DNA of 64,000 bases from the NCBI RefSeq assembly GCF_003946325.1, contig NZ_RHNT01000002.1, positions 62,001 to 126,000 of the forward strand. Direction: 5' to 3'. The first letter of the stretch is position 1, and each line of letters opens with the position of its first letter. Below are positions 24,275 to 32,842 of the stretch, one piece after another. Origin of the DNA: Companilactobacillus furfuricola. Lineage in GTDB: Bacteria; Bacillota; Bacilli; Lactobacillales; Lactobacillaceae. The notes under the pieces were generated by a model that searched no databases, was not told the DNA's origin, and saw only the letters and a program-made list of their open reading frames with translations. Position numbers and translations under genes: made by a program.

Positions 24275-25261
24275 ATGTTATTGCTATCGAAAGATGATAT
24301 TGAAAATTTTTACTCACTTGAGGATTGTATCGACGCCGTTGGCGATGCGTTTAAACTTTTTTCCGCTGGAAAAGTGCAAGTGCCATTGCGAACGCAGATT
24401 AAAAAGCAGAATGATCAGGATACGTTTTTGTGTATGCCGGCTTTTTGCGAGGAGTACGATGCTTCTTGTGTCAAAGTTTTGAACATGTTTCCTAACAATA
24501 TCAATCAAGGACTTGCCTCGATCAACGCTCAGGTGTTGAATATCGATGCCAAGACGGGGATCGTTGATACGGTCATGGACGGAACGTACGTCACACAATT
24601 GCGGACAGGAGCTGCTTCTGGCGTGGCATTTAAATATTTGGCTAAAAAAGATTGTCGCAAGGGTGCCTTGATCGGGACTGGTGGTCAGGCAGAAACACAG
24701 CTTGCTGCCATGCTTTCTGTACGAGATCTCGAGGTTGTCGAAGTTAGCGACTTGAATTTTGAACGCGCCCAAGAATTTGCGGAAAAGATGAGTGAAAAGT
24801 TAGCAGACTATCAAACTAAAATCGTTGCTGCCAAGTCAGCCAATGAAGCGGTCAAGAATGCCGATCTAGTGATCACTGTAACTACCGCTAAAAAACCAGT
24901 TTATGATGCTAACAATATCAAACCGGGAGCAACCGTTAGTGGCGTTGGTTCTTATCAGCCGGATATGCAAGAAACGCCAGCGGGGTTGTTGGAAAAAGCT
25001 GACAAGATCTTCTTTGATTCTCAAGAGGCTGTTTTGGCAGAAGCGGGAGATATCTTAAAACCACTGGCTGAAAAAACTATCACTAATGCTGATTTCACAG
25101 GGGACATCGGCAAAGTGATCTCAGAAGATATTTCTGGCCGGCAAAATGACCAAGAGATTATTTTCTTCAAAACCGTTGGTATTGCCGCACAAGATTTGAT
25201 GACAGCAAAATCGATCCATGATAAAGCAGTCGCTGAAGGTTTTGGCACTTACTGGAATTAA
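24275..25261 (+). CDS. Ornithine cyclodeaminase/mu-crystallin family dehydrogenase
   Basis: 328 residues, full length for the family. It has an N-terminal substrate region (PLRTQIKKQNDQDTFLCMPA, KVLNMFPNN, TYVTQLRTGAASG) and an NAD(P)-binding GALIGTGGQAETQLAAM followed by ADLVITVTTAKKPV and VSGVGSYQPDMQE. Members include ornithine cyclodeaminase, alanine dehydrogenase and imine/ketimine reductases; the substrate cannot be fixed from sequence alone. The start follows GGCAGGGA. It is divergent from the B3/B4 gene, with a 109-bp gap. Confidence 0.9.
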   Translation: MLLLSKDDIENFYSLEDCIDAVGDAFKLFSAGKVQVPLRTQIKKQNDQDTFLCMPAFCEEYDASCVKVLNMFPNNINQGLASINAQVLNIDAKTGIVDTVMDGTYVTQLRTGAASGVAFKYLAKKDCRKGALIGTGGQAETQLAAMLSVRDLEVVEVSDLNFERAQEFAEKMSEKLADYQTKIVAAKSANEAVKNADLVITVTTAKKPVYDANNIKPGATVSGVGSYQPDMQETPAGLLEKADKIFFDSQEAVLAEAGDILKPLAEKTITNADFTGDIGKVISEDISGRQNDQEIIFFKTVGIAAQDLMTAKSIHDKAVAEGFGTYWN

Positions 25262-25299
25262 CTAAGGGGAAATCGTGTTATAGGGGTATTTATAGTCAA

Positions 25300-26829
25300 A
25301 TGAGACGAGCAAGATATTTTACAAGAAAAGCAGACCGTTTAAAAAAATCTAATCGAATCATCATCCGCATTTCATTGATATTGTATTTTTTATATTTTTC
25401 CATTTTAAGATTTTTCATCATACCTTTTGGCGATGATCAATTTTGGTGGGGTAAAGCAGGCCGTTTTTTACTTAACCACGGATTTTTTACAACCAAGGAT
25501 CCTTCATATATCGGCGGTAGTAGTAATGGTCGCTATTTATCCAATGTTTTAATGATATTTGGCATGCATCACCCGTTGTATAATTTTATATTTTACGGAT
25601 TGTTTGCGACGTTGCTAGTTTATTTATTGTGGAAATTGTCGAGTGGTAAAATGGGACTCTTCTTTTTATCGTTATTGATACCATTGACGTTTAGTCGGGC
25701 CTATATCGCTGGCGCTTGGTTTTGGAATGCGGCGTTCGTCAATTACATTCCAGCCATGGTGATTATTTTTGCATATTTGTGGTTGACGAAAAAATATTTG
25801 ATCGAACGTAACTTATTTGATAATTGGGTATTGATTACATTTTCGTTGATACTCGGATTTAGCGGGGGACTCTTTGTTGAACATGTGACGTTGTATCAAA
25901 TAGCTATGGCGATCACGGTTATCATCGTGACTTTTAAGCTCAACAATTCAATCCCAAAATATCAATGGTCATATTTGATTGGGACAATTGCTTCAGCCAT
26001 ATTGATGTTCAGCAACCGATCATACTGGGTCAAATCAAGCTATCGAGATACAAATTTTTCATTAGCAGATAGTCTAAGAACATATGTCAATACTTCTCAT
26101 TATTGGATCGTAACATTCAATTTAGTTCTGATCTTGTTGTTGATGACCGGCATATTTGTCTCTATCTGGCGTAAACGAAAAAAACAGTCTTGGGATTATT
26201 TAACGATGTCTGCATCAGTTTTTTTCGCCGGATATTATACTTGGATCAATGTGTTTTTAGCTCGTCAGCAATCCAATGCTATTTTTATACCAGTCAATAT
26301 TGGTAATACATTACAAAATATCGATGCCATTATGTCAGTTTTGCTGATTATCTTTTTATTGTTGAGCCTGTTCGTAGTGGATGTCCCTAAGCTGGCTAAA
26401 TGGGCCCTGCTATATTGTTACTTATCATTCGGATTTTTGACGGGTCCATTTTTGCTGATCACTAAGCCGATCAGTGCCCGAGAATTTATTAATGGCACGA
26501 TGTTTTTATACTTATTTGCCATGATCATATTGGCAAATATTTCAATTGATCGACCGCAACTGAAAAAAGCGATTCCACTTGCTCTGGTGGCGGGGATCTT
26601 AACGATGTCTAGTTATTACATGGTGGGCAATGTTACGAACTATTTTGCATATTTAGAACGGTTTGAAAGAGCACCTTTTGTTGGTGCTGTACCACTTGAT
26701 GAGCGGATACCTTATCATGATTTTATGCCTAATCGTGATCTTTATACTTCTCAGGATAGTGTATTGTATTGGAACGAGTATCGTTGTCGTTCTTTTGTTG
26801 GGTATATGTTTGATTTTGATTATCGTTAG
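25300..26829 (+). CDS. Polytopic membrane protein, GT-C-like glycosyltransferase candidate
   Basis: 509 residues with about ten to twelve membrane helices after a basic N-terminus. The first loop contains FGDDQFWWGKAGRFLLNHGFF and a later SNGRYLSN, resembling the acidic first extracytoplasmic loop of GT-C and DUF6056-type membrane proteins, which may transfer sugars from lipid carriers. I cannot name a substrate. The ribosome site is weak (AGGGG about 15 bp upstream). The last 25 codons become very G/T-rich (77 percent at 26761-26820) just before repeat copy B. Confidence 0.75.
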   Translation: MRRARYFTRKADRLKKSNRIIIRISLILYFLYFSILRFFIIPFGDDQFWWGKAGRFLLNHGFFTTKDPSYIGGSSNGRYLSNVLMIFGMHHPLYNFIFYGLFATLLVYLLWKLSSGKMGLFFLSLLIPLTFSRAYIAGAWFWNAAFVNYIPAMVIIFAYLWLTKKYLIERNLFDNWVLITFSLILGFSGGLFVEHVTLYQIAMAITVIIVTFKLNNSIPKYQWSYLIGTIASAILMFSNRSYWVKSSYRDTNFSLADSLRTYVNTSHYWIVTFNLVLILLLMTGIFVSIWRKRKKQSWDYLTMSASVFFAGYYTWINVFLARQQSNAIFIPVNIGNTLQNIDAIMSVLLIIFLLLSLFVVDVPKLAKWALLYCYLSFGFLTGPFLLITKPISAREFINGTMFLYLFAMIILANISIDRPQLKKAIPLALVAGILTMSSYYMVGNVTNYFAYLERFERAPFVGAVPLDERIPYHDFMPNRDLYTSQDSVLYWNEYRCRSFVGYMFDFDYR

Positions 26830-26843
26830 GGATTGTGGGGGGT

Positions 26844-27130
26844 GTTTGGTTGTACGTTCAATGCCGGTTCCGGGTCGGGGCGCTATATGGGACTGGAACG
26901 CTGCCGACTCGATTTGAGCTCCTCGAAGAAAATCGCTTCGACGATCTCAAATGCGAGTCTTCCTCTAAGCTCCTTCGTCGCCAAGAGGAATTTGGCGGCT
27001 GAGCCCATATAGCGCCCCGACCCTCCACCTAAATAGTATGTATAGTGTACTTTCTTTTTTAGTTTTACCGACATATCGTGTTCAAATAGGCACTTTTTGT
27101 GCTTCCTATTTCTCACATGTCTATCTCAAT
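26844..27130. repeat. Family I dispersed hairpin element, copy B (long form)
   Basis: A 287-bp element. Its outer arms 26872-26891 and 27004-27023 form a perfect 20-bp stem with a sequence different from copy A. The inner stem 26960-26966/26984-26990 closes the same 17-nt loop (26967-26983). The upstream TACGTTCAATGCCG and the downstream tail (GTATGTATA, AGTTTTACCGA, GGCACTTTTTGTGC, CACATGTCTATCTCAAT) match copy A. It lies 14 bp after a plus-strand gene and has no transposase. 27131-27346 is AT-rich without a recognised gene. Confidence 0.85.
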
Positions 27131-27346
27131 CTTCTCCAAAATAGGAAACCCAAACCCTTAGACATTAAGATTTCGATTTGTACAGATGCTCAATCTTTGT
27201 TGTATAAATGTTTTTAAATCTTCAAGTTAGTAAGAACTTCGCGGTTTCGTATGAGATGGGAAAATGATATCCTCAATATTTGATAATTAGATGATTTGTT
27301 TGATATGAATTATCTAGCATTTGATTATTGGTAAAGAGGTTTTTGT

Positions 27347-27520
27347 ATGAAGAGGAATAAGATGTTTTTGATTGGATTTTTTACGGTTTTAGTTTTAGGA
27401 TGGGTTTTAAATTATGTTCCATATATTCAGCATCTTAATTGGATTCTTAAATTGGTTATAATTGTTGTTATTGCTCAAATTTTTGGCTTTGTTGCTGAGA
27501 AATTTTTTGCAAAGAATTAG
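27347..27520 (+). CDS. Small membrane protein, 57 residues, unknown
   Basis: A short frame from ATG 27347 to TAG 27518-27520 with AAAGAGGT at 27333-27340. It begins MKRNKMFLIGFFTVLVLGW and ends EKFFAKN, with two hydrophobic helices (about 6-24 and 32-50) and basic ends. Nothing identifies the family. It faces the immA gene tail to tail. A toxin-like or phage-derived membrane peptide is possible given the neighbouring ImmA/Xre pair, but this is speculation. Confidence 0.6.
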   Translation: MKRNKMFLIGFFTVLVLGWVLNYVPYIQHLNWILKLVIIVVIAQIFGFVAEKFFAKN

Positions 27521-27557
27521 TGATGTTTTTGTTAGATGAAAAATTAGCTAAAGTTGT

Positions 27558-27971
27558 TTACCTTTTGTAGAAATCTGCAATTTGTTTAACGACCATATCT
27601 TCCAGTGCGATCGGTAAATGGAAGGTTGTTATGAAGTCTGCTGATGAGACGTCTTCCTTTTCTTTTGATTCTAAATATGGTTTTAGTAGTAAGGCAATAG
27701 CGGTTTGGTTGGCTTTTCCTTCGATACCATTTTTAGTAGGAGAAAAGTATAAGCATGATCTTTCATCATCCTTGTTAAAAATGTGCCCAATTTCATGAGC
27801 CAACTGCATGGGGATGTCATCACGATTGTGCCAATTGGCATTCATGGCGATCAATCTTTGACTTACGCTGGTGGCAGGTGGTGTTGATGGAGATAGGTCC
27901 ATGAACTCAACACCAATGTTATGTTGGAGGGCCAAATTGAGTAGATAGGTTACTGCGGTATTGTTATTCAT
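27558..27971 (-). CDS. ImmA/IrrE-family metallopeptidase
   Basis: 137 residues from the ATG at 27969-27971; an alternative GTG lies at 27984-27986. The zinc-binding HEXXH is LAHEIGHIF (H59, E60, H63), followed by a conserved EGKANQTAIALLL. ImmA peptidases cleave a partner Xre-type repressor to switch mobile elements or stress genes on. It overlaps the xre gene upstream by 8 bp, so the two form an operon, as in ICEBs1 immR-immA. At 137 residues it is a compact member. Confidence 0.9.
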   Translation of the reverse strand: MNNNTAVTYLLNLALQHNIGVEFMDLSPSTPPATSVSQRLIAMNANWHNRDDIPMQLAHEIGHIFNKDDERSCLYFSPTKNGIEGKANQTAIALLLKPYLESKEKEDVSSADFITTFHLPIALEDMVVKQIADFYKR

Positions 27972-28302
27972 GATCTCTTTTACCACCTAACAGGAATCTT
28001 TTCATAACTTCTAAGTCTTCCGGTGGAATGGGCCTTCCTTCAAACGTCATAATAACGTCGTCGTCATCAATGTCCACGGTAGTCTTTTTTTGAGCGGCTT
28101 TCGCCTCGTTGTCATCTTTGCCAAGCAAATAATCCACAGAAACATGGAGTACCTGAGCTACTTTAGTAAGATTCTCAATGCTTGGTTTTTGTGTTTTCCA
28201 TTTGTAAATTGCGTTCTTTCCTAAGCCAGCTTTTTCGTTCAAACTTAGTAAACTGTATCCTTGGGCGTTAGCGGTTTCTTTGACTTTATCAAATAGTGTC
28301 AT
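27964..28302 (-). CDS. Xre-family transcriptional repressor (ImmR-like)
   Basis: 112 residues with an N-terminal helix-turn-helix (SLLSLNEKAGLGKNAIYKWKTQKPSIENLTKVAQVLHVSVDYLLG) and an acidic linker (DIDDDDVIM) before a short C-terminal helix, which could hold the ImmA cleavage site. The start ATG 28300-28302 lies next to a perfect 14-bp palindrome (28305-28318) that covers its ribosome site. Three operator-like palindromes lie upstream, facing the SLAP/hydrolase genes. Repression relieved by ImmA is inference from the ImmR/ImmA model. Confidence 0.9.
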   Translation of the reverse strand: MTLFDKVKETANAQGYSLLSLNEKAGLGKNAIYKWKTQKPSIENLTKVAQVLHVSVDYLLGKDDNEAKAAQKKTTVDIDDDDVIMTFEGRPIPPEDLEVMKRFLLGGKRDHE

Positions 28303-28330
28303 CTGGAAGGATCCTTCCTTATAAATATTT

Positions 28331-28344
28331 TAGATAATCGTCTT
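28331..28344. promoter_or_regulatory. Xre operator-like site O1
   Basis: TAGATAATCGTCTT is a 14-bp near-palindrome related to two further sites at 28353 and 28477. It lies 28 bp upstream of xre, suggesting autoregulation. Confidence 0.5.
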
Positions 28345-28352
28345 GATTCAAT

Positions 28353-28366
28353 TAGACAATAGTCTT
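28353..28366. promoter_or_regulatory. Xre operator-like site O2
   Basis: TAGACAATAGTCTT starts 22 bp after O1, about two helical turns, so two repressor dimers could bind one DNA face. Confidence 0.55.
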
Positions 28367-28476
28367 ATAGTTAAATCATCAAGAAGAAAGCCAGCAGTAA
28401 TGAATCGATCACCCAAGCTATCAGACCGGTATTTTAGCTAGGGTTATTCATTAATGCTTTTTATATAAGCTTATTA

Positions 28477-28490
28477 TAGACAATTGTCTA
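28477..28490. promoter_or_regulatory. Xre operator-like site O3 (perfect palindrome)
   Basis: TAGACAATTGTCTA is a perfect 14-bp palindrome, about 110 bp upstream of the SLAP/hydrolase genes. A half site (TGTCTAAT) recurs at 28509-28516. It fits repression of the rightward promoter. 28491-28600 otherwise holds only a possible nine-codon frame at 28548. Confidence 0.6.
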
Positions 28491-28600
28491 ATGAAGGTCA
28501 ATTCTTGTGTCTAATAAATAGAAGGTGAGAATTATGATTTGAGAAAAATGAAAAAATTAAATAATTCATACCAATAAAAAATGCAACAAAGGAGTAAACG

Positions 28601-29401
28601 ATGATTAGATTTTTTAGTACATTTAATAAAACCGCATTAGGAATTGGTGATGGTGGATCGTGGGGTAGTGTTCCACTGTATCAATTAAATGCAAGTCGCA
28701 CCAAATTTTCACGGGCATCTCGTAGTTTAGGTAAAAATACCGACTGGCAAATTAATAGTTATGCCTACGATGAAGAGGATGGAAATAAATACTTACAAGT
28801 ATCCACTAATGAATGGGTGAAATTTGTGAATGTTAATGATGGTCGGATTATTTTCAAAGGTGATGCACCTGATTTTCAAATGGCGGTGCATAGAGATTTG
28901 CAAACAGCCACCACATTATCAATTGAAAGATTAAGAGATTTTAGTACAGAAGTTGACTTATATTATTACGACGAAAAAGGAGCTCCTAACTCACTAGCAC
29001 CTAATGATGGAGATAGATATTACACAGACAAACAGTTAGAAGTTCCAGATTCTCAACGACATATAACAGGTTATCGAGTAACTGATAATCGTTATTATGA
29101 ATATGACAGTGTATTTATTGATAACAAGTTGTTATATTCAAATGCAGTAACTTCAGATCCTAATGTAACACCAATCTCAAAGATTATCAGAGTGAATAGT
29201 GTTATACCAGATATCTTCGACTCAGACGGTAATGCAGTTTATTTCCCAGTCGATTCTGGCCAACAATTTATGAGTGATGGGATTTATGTCAGTCCTGAAC
29301 GTATTGGATTCAGAATTGCAGAGAATACTTTCGTAAATTTAAATAGCGCAAGTGGAACAACATTATTATTTGGGCATTTCTTGCCAAAGATGGGGGAATA
29401 A
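28601..29401 (+). CDS. SLAP-repeat protein without signal peptide
   Basis: 266 residues with an AAGGAG site upstream. Three SLAP-like repeats are visible: NASRTKFSRASRSLGKNTDWQ to YLQVSTNEWVKF (about 30-75), a divergent YYYDEKGAPNSLAPNDGDRYYTDK repeat (about 120-175), and a third ending FRIAENTFVNL. SLAP domains normally bind the cell wall, yet the N-terminus (MIRFFSTFNKTALGIGDGGSW) has no signal sequence, so the protein may stay inside or be released by lysis or another route. It is followed 4 bp later by an alpha/beta hydrolase and faces the Xre/ImmA pair. Confidence 0.8.
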   Translation: MIRFFSTFNKTALGIGDGGSWGSVPLYQLNASRTKFSRASRSLGKNTDWQINSYAYDEEDGNKYLQVSTNEWVKFVNVNDGRIIFKGDAPDFQMAVHRDLQTATTLSIERLRDFSTEVDLYYYDEKGAPNSLAPNDGDRYYTDKQLEVPDSQRHITGYRVTDNRYYEYDSVFIDNKLLYSNAVTSDPNVTPISKIIRVNSVIPDIFDSDGNAVYFPVDSGQQFMSDGIYVSPERIGFRIAENTFVNLNSASGTTLLFGHFLPKMGE

Positions 29402-29405
29402 TAAC

Positions 29406-30083
29406 ATGATGATTAATTTATTTATAGCAGGATCTGGAGCTAATTTTAAAGATCCCAATGGAAATGCATTTCAAAATGAATTTAATATCTGGGGTATCGG
29501 AAATCGAGACTTAATTGATTGCGTAGAAGTACAAAAAAATGGGACAGCTAAATATGTTCAAAATGGCTCACATAAGAATATTGTAATTACATTTAAGAAT
29601 TGCTTTTATCGTGAATGTGAGCTAGAAAATATTGGCTATGGATTGAAAAATGCCATTGATTTAGTGAGAAAAGACAATGGTTATCCAACCGTTAACCTTT
29701 TTGGTCATTCTAATGGTGGAAATGCAATTGCACGATACTTATATACATTTAAACCAAACTTTGTTAACAATATTTTGACCTGCGCAACGCCATACAATGG
29801 GATGGCTTTTACTGACAAGCCATCGGCTTTTGTTAACGAAGTATTGAATTTAACCAATTTATGGTCACCTATGGGAAATATAGATATGTTTGTAGGTAAG
29901 GGGATTTCAATTGCCAATACTTTTCCAAGTTATGTAGAAAATGATGGAAACATCTCAACTAAAAGTGGGCAGTGCGGACAATTGGTATATAATCGTAATG
30001 TGAATGTCATTGAGGGCGCTAACCATGGTACGATCAATACAATCCCTGAAGTTACAAAAATTGTGAATGAGTGGCAAGCTTAG
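29406..30083 (+). CDS. Alpha/beta hydrolase (lipase-like), no signal peptide
   Basis: 225 residues from ATG 29406 (or 29409) with GGGGGA upstream, 4 bp after the SLAP gene. The nucleophile elbow is VNLFGHSNGGNAIARYL with Ser at about 102; the likely catalytic His is in IEGANHGTINT (about 207). It resembles small esterase/lipase-like hydrolases of Firmicutes; the substrate is unknown. No signal peptide or membrane segment is present, in contrast to the exported SLAP proteins downstream. A decayed partial copy lies at 32.3-32.7 kb. Confidence 0.85.
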   Translation: MMINLFIAGSGANFKDPNGNAFQNEFNIWGIGNRDLIDCVEVQKNGTAKYVQNGSHKNIVITFKNCFYRECELENIGYGLKNAIDLVRKDNGYPTVNLFGHSNGGNAIARYLYTFKPNFVNNILTCATPYNGMAFTDKPSAFVNEVLNLTNLWSPMGNIDMFVGKGISIANTFPSYVENDGNISTKSGQCGQLVYNRNVNVIEGANHGTINTIPEVTKIVNEWQA

Positions 30084-30091
30084 TATTTTAA

Positions 30092-30132
30092 GAGATCAGT
30101 GGAAAACCTATCGTTTTTCACTGATCTTTTTC
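30092..30132 (+). terminator. Terminator after the SLAP-hydrolase pair
   Basis: A long stem of GATCAGTGGAAAA with its near-complement TTTTTCACTGATC is followed by a T tract. A near copy follows the hydrolase pseudogene at 32.7 kb. Confidence 0.85.
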
Positions 30133-30225
30133 AGTTTAATTAAATTAACTTGATAATATGGATTGTTCAAACAGTAGAAGGTACAATGATGATAAAGATA
30201 TTTGTTAAAAATTACGGGGGATTAC

Positions 30226-31182
30226 ATGAAGAAATCAAAAATAATTCTATTCGGTGCCACATTTTTAGTGACATTAGGGATGTCGTTCACTACACCCACA
30301 CAAGCTACAGCAAGTAACCGGGATGTTACTACTACCACACAGTCTAATTCTGATGTGCCTGAATCAGTTCAAAATGCTGTGGATGATTTGTTTGATAACT
30401 ACCTAACTGACGAGACTATTGATATTGACGATGCTAGTATTAGTCACCCTACTGAAGAGACAACCGAAGGAACTCATTATAATTTTAACGAATTCAGTAA
30501 AATCCCATTGATCAAGAAGTATCTTTTGAAGTCTGGCTTTTCTACAGAGGAACAGTTAAATAACGTTAAATTCTCATATTATGTGCACCATTCTGATGAT
30601 AATGGGGACTTTGATTATACCTATTGGACACAAGTTTATGCATATTACGATGGTAATCTTATTGGTTCTAAAAGAGTAGAAATTAAATACTTGTCTAGTT
30701 CTGAAGAACCAACTAGTTTTTATTCTAATCCAACAGACCTAGTTGGCCAAGTTACCGCAACAAATCAAGAGGGTAAGCAATATGCACCTTTAATAGACAC
30801 TGTCAATAAAGAGTCGAATCGTTCACTAGCTCCAAAGAGTGATTGGTATACTGATAAATTTATGGTGGATAAGAATTGGGGAGATCTATTTTATCGAGTA
30901 TCAACTAGTGAATGGGTAAATGAGCGTTACATTAAGCCACATGCTAATACAAGTCTCAAAATATCTGATTTGATTTCTAATTCTGGAAATAAGATCTATC
31001 AAGTTACAGATAGAAGAGTTTCGGGTCAACCATTGTACAAATCTAACGGAGAACTTTGGGATTATACTCTACCGGATGGATCTAAGTGGAAAGTCACTGC
31101 GATTGGATTTGACCAATATGGATCAATATATGGTGAGGTATCTACAGATGCTTGGATTAGAATGAATCACGCTCTAAAATAA
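30226..31182 (+). CDS. Secreted SLAP-domain protein, paralogue 1
   Basis: 318 residues from ATG 30226 behind CGGGGG. A signal peptide (MKKSKIILFGATFLVTLGMSF, cleavage near TQATA) precedes an acidic N-domain (about 30-185) of unknown fold and two C-terminal SLAP repeats: ESNRSLAPKSDWYTDK to YRVSTSEWVNERYIKP, and SGQPLYKSNGELWDYTLP to GEVSTDAWIRM. SLAP repeats bind cell-wall polymers, so it is probably displayed on the surface. It is the first of three tandem paralogues with shared upstream sequence. Function is unknown. Confidence 0.85.
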   Translation: MKKSKIILFGATFLVTLGMSFTTPTQATASNRDVTTTTQSNSDVPESVQNAVDDLFDNYLTDETIDIDDASISHPTEETTEGTHYNFNEFSKIPLIKKYLLKSGFSTEEQLNNVKFSYYVHHSDDNGDFDYTYWTQVYAYYDGNLIGSKRVEIKYLSSSEEPTSFYSNPTDLVGQVTATNQEGKQYAPLIDTVNKESNRSLAPKSDWYTDKFMVDKNWGDLFYRVSTSEWVNERYIKPHANTSLKISDLISNSGNKIYQVTDRRVSGQPLYKSNGELWDYTLPDGSKWKVTAIGFDQYGSIYGEVSTDAWIRMNHALK

Positions 31183-31262
31183 TTGGGTATTAATCCTGGG
31201 GTTTATCGTATTAAATTGGCTCATTTATAGTTTTTACAGCAATTGAATTCGTAAAACATCAA

Positions 31263-31298
31263 AATCTACTTTATTTTGTATAAGGTAGATTCTTTTTT
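31263..31298 (+). terminator. Terminator after SLAP paralogue 1
   Basis: An AATCTAC stem with GGTAGATT is followed by six T residues, about 80 bp after the stop of the first paralogue. Confidence 0.75.
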
Positions 31299-31394
31299 GA
31301 GTAAGATAATTCTATTAGAAAGGTTAGAAATATTCGGATAGATTGTCAGTACTACAGAGGATACAATGATGTTAAAGAATACGGGGGGATTACA

Positions 31395-32342
31395 ATGAAG
31401 AGATCAAAAATGATTCTATTAGGTGCCACATTTTTAGTGACATTAGGATTGTCGTTTACAAGTCCGACACAAGCAGAAACGACTGACCAAGATACTGTTA
31501 CTACCACACAGTCTAATTCTGATGTGCCTGAGTCAGTTCAAAATGCTGTGGATGATTTGTTTGATAACTATATGACCAATGATACAGTGGATGTTACTGA
31601 TGCTAGTTTTAGTTATCCTACAGTGTCGACAACGGAGAAAACTCTTTATTCGTTTAATGAATTTAGCAAATTGCCATTGGTAAAAAGATATTTTTTGAAG
31701 CCTGGTTTTTCTCAATCAAATAAATTGAATAACGTACGATTTTTATATGGAAGTCATAGGCCAGATCAGAATGATGGAGATATTACAAACTGGATCATCC
31801 TGGGGGCAGATTATAATGGAAAAGATATTGGTTCTAAGATAATACATATTAAAAGCCAGTACGAATTTAATAATCCCAATAATTTATATATGGACCCAAT
31901 AGATTTGACTGGTCAAATTACAGCAACGCATAAAGAAGGTCAATCTTATGCTCCATTGTTAGATACTGAGAATAAAAAATCTAATCGAGCACTAGCTCCA
32001 AATAGTGATTGGTACACGGATAAATTTATGATCAATAAGCGATACGGATCATTATATTACCGAGTATCAACAAGCGAATGGGTAAATGAGTATTATATAA
32101 AGCCAAAATCTAATACTAATATTAAAATTTCCGACGTCATCTCTAATCCCAGAGACAGGAAGTTTACTGTCAGTTATAGAAGGATTTCTGGTCAACCGTT
32201 GTATAAATCCAATGGTGAGTTATGGGATTATACATTACCCAACAACTCTGAATGGAAGGTAACTTCTATAGGATTCGATCAATATGGTGTCACTTATTGT
32301 CAAGTATCCACTAATGCCTGGGCTAGGGTGGCTATAGTGTGA
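31395..32342 (+). CDS. Secreted SLAP-domain protein, paralogue 2
   Basis: 315 residues with a signal peptide nearly identical to the neighbouring paralogues (MKRSKMILLGATFLVTLGLSF) and the same acidic N-domain and two SLAP repeats (SNRALAPNSDWYTDK, YRVSTSEWVNEYYIKP, SGQPLYKSNGELWDYTLP, CQVSTNAWARV). The C-terminus ends at AIV, where the third copy continues differently. The stop lies at the junction where the hydrolase-like duplicated sequence begins, so the tail may have been created by that rearrangement. No terminator follows directly. Confidence 0.85.
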   Translation: MKRSKMILLGATFLVTLGLSFTSPTQAETTDQDTVTTTQSNSDVPESVQNAVDDLFDNYMTNDTVDVTDASFSYPTVSTTEKTLYSFNEFSKLPLVKRYFLKPGFSQSNKLNNVRFLYGSHRPDQNDGDITNWIILGADYNGKDIGSKIIHIKSQYEFNNPNNLYMDPIDLTGQITATHKEGQSYAPLLDTENKKSNRALAPNSDWYTDKFMINKRYGSLYYRVSTSEWVNEYYIKPKSNTNIKISDVISNPRDRKFTVSYRRISGQPLYKSNGELWDYTLPNNSEWKVTSIGFDQYGVTYCQVSTNAWARVAIV

Positions 32343-32688
32343 AAAATGCAATTGCACGATACTTATATACATTTAAACCAAACTTTATCAGCAATATTTT
32401 GACCTGTACAACACCGTACAATGGGATGGCTTTTTCCGAAAAAATGTTAATGAAGTATTGAACTTAAAAATTTTCGGTCACCTATAGGAAATATTGATTT
32501 GTTTGTAGGAAAAGGAATTTGAATTGCTGGTACTTTTTCAAGCCACGTAGAAAATGATGGAAATATCTCCATTTAAAAGTGGACAGTGCGGACAATTGGT
32601 ATATAACCATAATGTGAATGTTATTGAGGGAGCTAACCATGGAACAATCAATACCATTCCAGAAGTTACAAAAATTGTGAATGAGTGA
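32343..32688 (+). pseudogene. Decayed 3' fragment of the alpha/beta hydrolase
   Basis: The DNA from 32343 closely follows that of the intact hydrolase from about 29718 onward (GNAIARYLYTFKPNF to the ANHGTIN His segment and final NE). Its 5' half, including the catalytic Ser, is missing, and stops and frameshifts break every frame. It is followed by a copy of the intact gene's terminator. This marks duplication of a unit made of hydrolase end, terminator, promoter and SLAP gene. Confidence 0.85.
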
Positions 32689-32707
32689 CAAATATAGCAT
32701 TTTATAA

Positions 32708-32746
32708 GATCAATGGAAAATCTGTCATTTTCCATTGATCTTTTTT
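32708..32746 (+). terminator. Terminator after the hydrolase fragment
   Basis: A 13-bp stem (GATCAATGGAAAA with its complement) is followed by six T residues, a paralogue of the 30.1-kb terminator. Confidence 0.85.
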
Positions 32747-32842
32747 CACCTCTTCTTTTCCGCTTAATTAAATTAACTTGATAATATAGATTGTCTCAAC
32801 TGCAGAAGGTACAATGATGTTAAAGAATACGGGGGGATTACA

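Noticed and set aside
26883-27116. Minus-strand frame across family I copy B
   Set aside because: It spans both arms of the hairpin and has no coding features.
28548-28577. Nine-codon ORF (MKKLNNSYQ) ahead of the SLAP gene
   Set aside because: No ribosome site at proper distance; too short to support a leader-peptide call.
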